NCBI RefSeq assembly: GCF_001528745.1
Contig: NZ_BCNS01000109.1
Location: 16,041 to 80,040 of the forward strand
Length of the DNA stretch: 64,000 nucleotides
Direction of reading: 5' to 3'
DNA from: Marinobacterium profundum
GTDB taxonomy: Bacteria; Pseudomonadota; Gammaproteobacteria; Pseudomonadales; Balneatricaceae
Shown here: in pieces, positions 63,991 to 64,000 of the stretch
Layout: each line of letters starts with the position of its first letter
Position numbering within the stretch: the first letter of the stretch is position 1
Notes under the pieces: generated by a model
What the model saw: only the letters and a program-made list of their open reading frames with translations
Told to the model about the DNA's origin: nothing
The model's database searches: none
Translations under genes and position numbers: made by a program

Positions 63991-64000
63991 TGATTAATTA

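Overview
The window looks like a chromosomal segment of a free-living, probably marine gammaproteobacterium of the Oceanospirillales/Pseudomonadales type. The reasons are the moderately GC-rich coding sequence, a minCDE operon, a 180-kDa-class NAD-glutamate dehydrogenase, HrpB, RapA and MtgA, together with many solute-binding-protein transporters (TRAP-TAXI, tripartite tricarboxylate, sugar ABC) and a catechol ortho-cleavage cluster. I could not run any database search, so family names rest on motifs and remembered homologues. I saw no rRNA, tRNA or CRISPR array.

Layout. 1-4.6 kb: a partial P-loop (zeta-toxin-like) protein that runs off the left edge, a small monooxygenase and a VOC protein that diverge, rhlE, and a small HTH gene followed by decayed copies of its own 3' end. 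4.6-11 kb: sbcCD, two adjacent MITEs, mtgA. 11-23 kb: NAD-GDH, a 3D-domain protein, PqiA-like, hrpB, a hypothetical gene ending in a heptamer repeat, and minCDE with two diverged 3'-terminal minE fragments beside it. 23-32.5 kb: two peptidyl-prolyl isomerases, two DEAD-box helicases flanking rapA, an NlpC/P60 lipoprotein, and pheA.

32.7-41.4 kb: an accessory catabolic block. It holds an AldA-like dehydrogenase, a GMC oxidoreductase and a YtfQRT-YjfF-type sugar ABC transporter, behind a 38-bp perfect palindrome. 42-45.7 kb: catBCA with divergent catR, then a remarkable array of nested hairpins. 46-51.6 kb: a sulfatase/phosphonate-monoester-hydrolase-like enzyme, an IclR regulator and a TAXI-TRAP transporter, tied together by two identical 17-bp IclR-type operators, followed by a relic of a second sulfatase gene. 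51.9-54 kb: glutaminase, a MITE, a small hypothetical gene, RidA. 54.4-62.3 kb: a tartrate module with tripartite uptake, tartrate dehydrogenase, LysR regulator, L-tartrate dehydratase TtdAB and an oxaloacetate-decarboxylase-like enzyme, forming a route from tartrate to pyruvate. 62.5-64 kb: a TrmK-like methyltransferase and an IS200/IS605 element.

The most unusual signals are not protein families. (1) Two unrelated MITE families are both flanked by CTAG; two copies stand head to tail in one CTAG site directly before sbcD and another lies just before the aldA-like gene. (2) At three places (HTH gene, minE, sulfatase) diverged 3'-terminal pieces of a gene persist; one minE fragment differs from the real minE only at synonymous positions. 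(3) A 162-bp hairpin array lies between catR and the sulfatase. (4) Paired operators allow regulon inferences from sequence alone.
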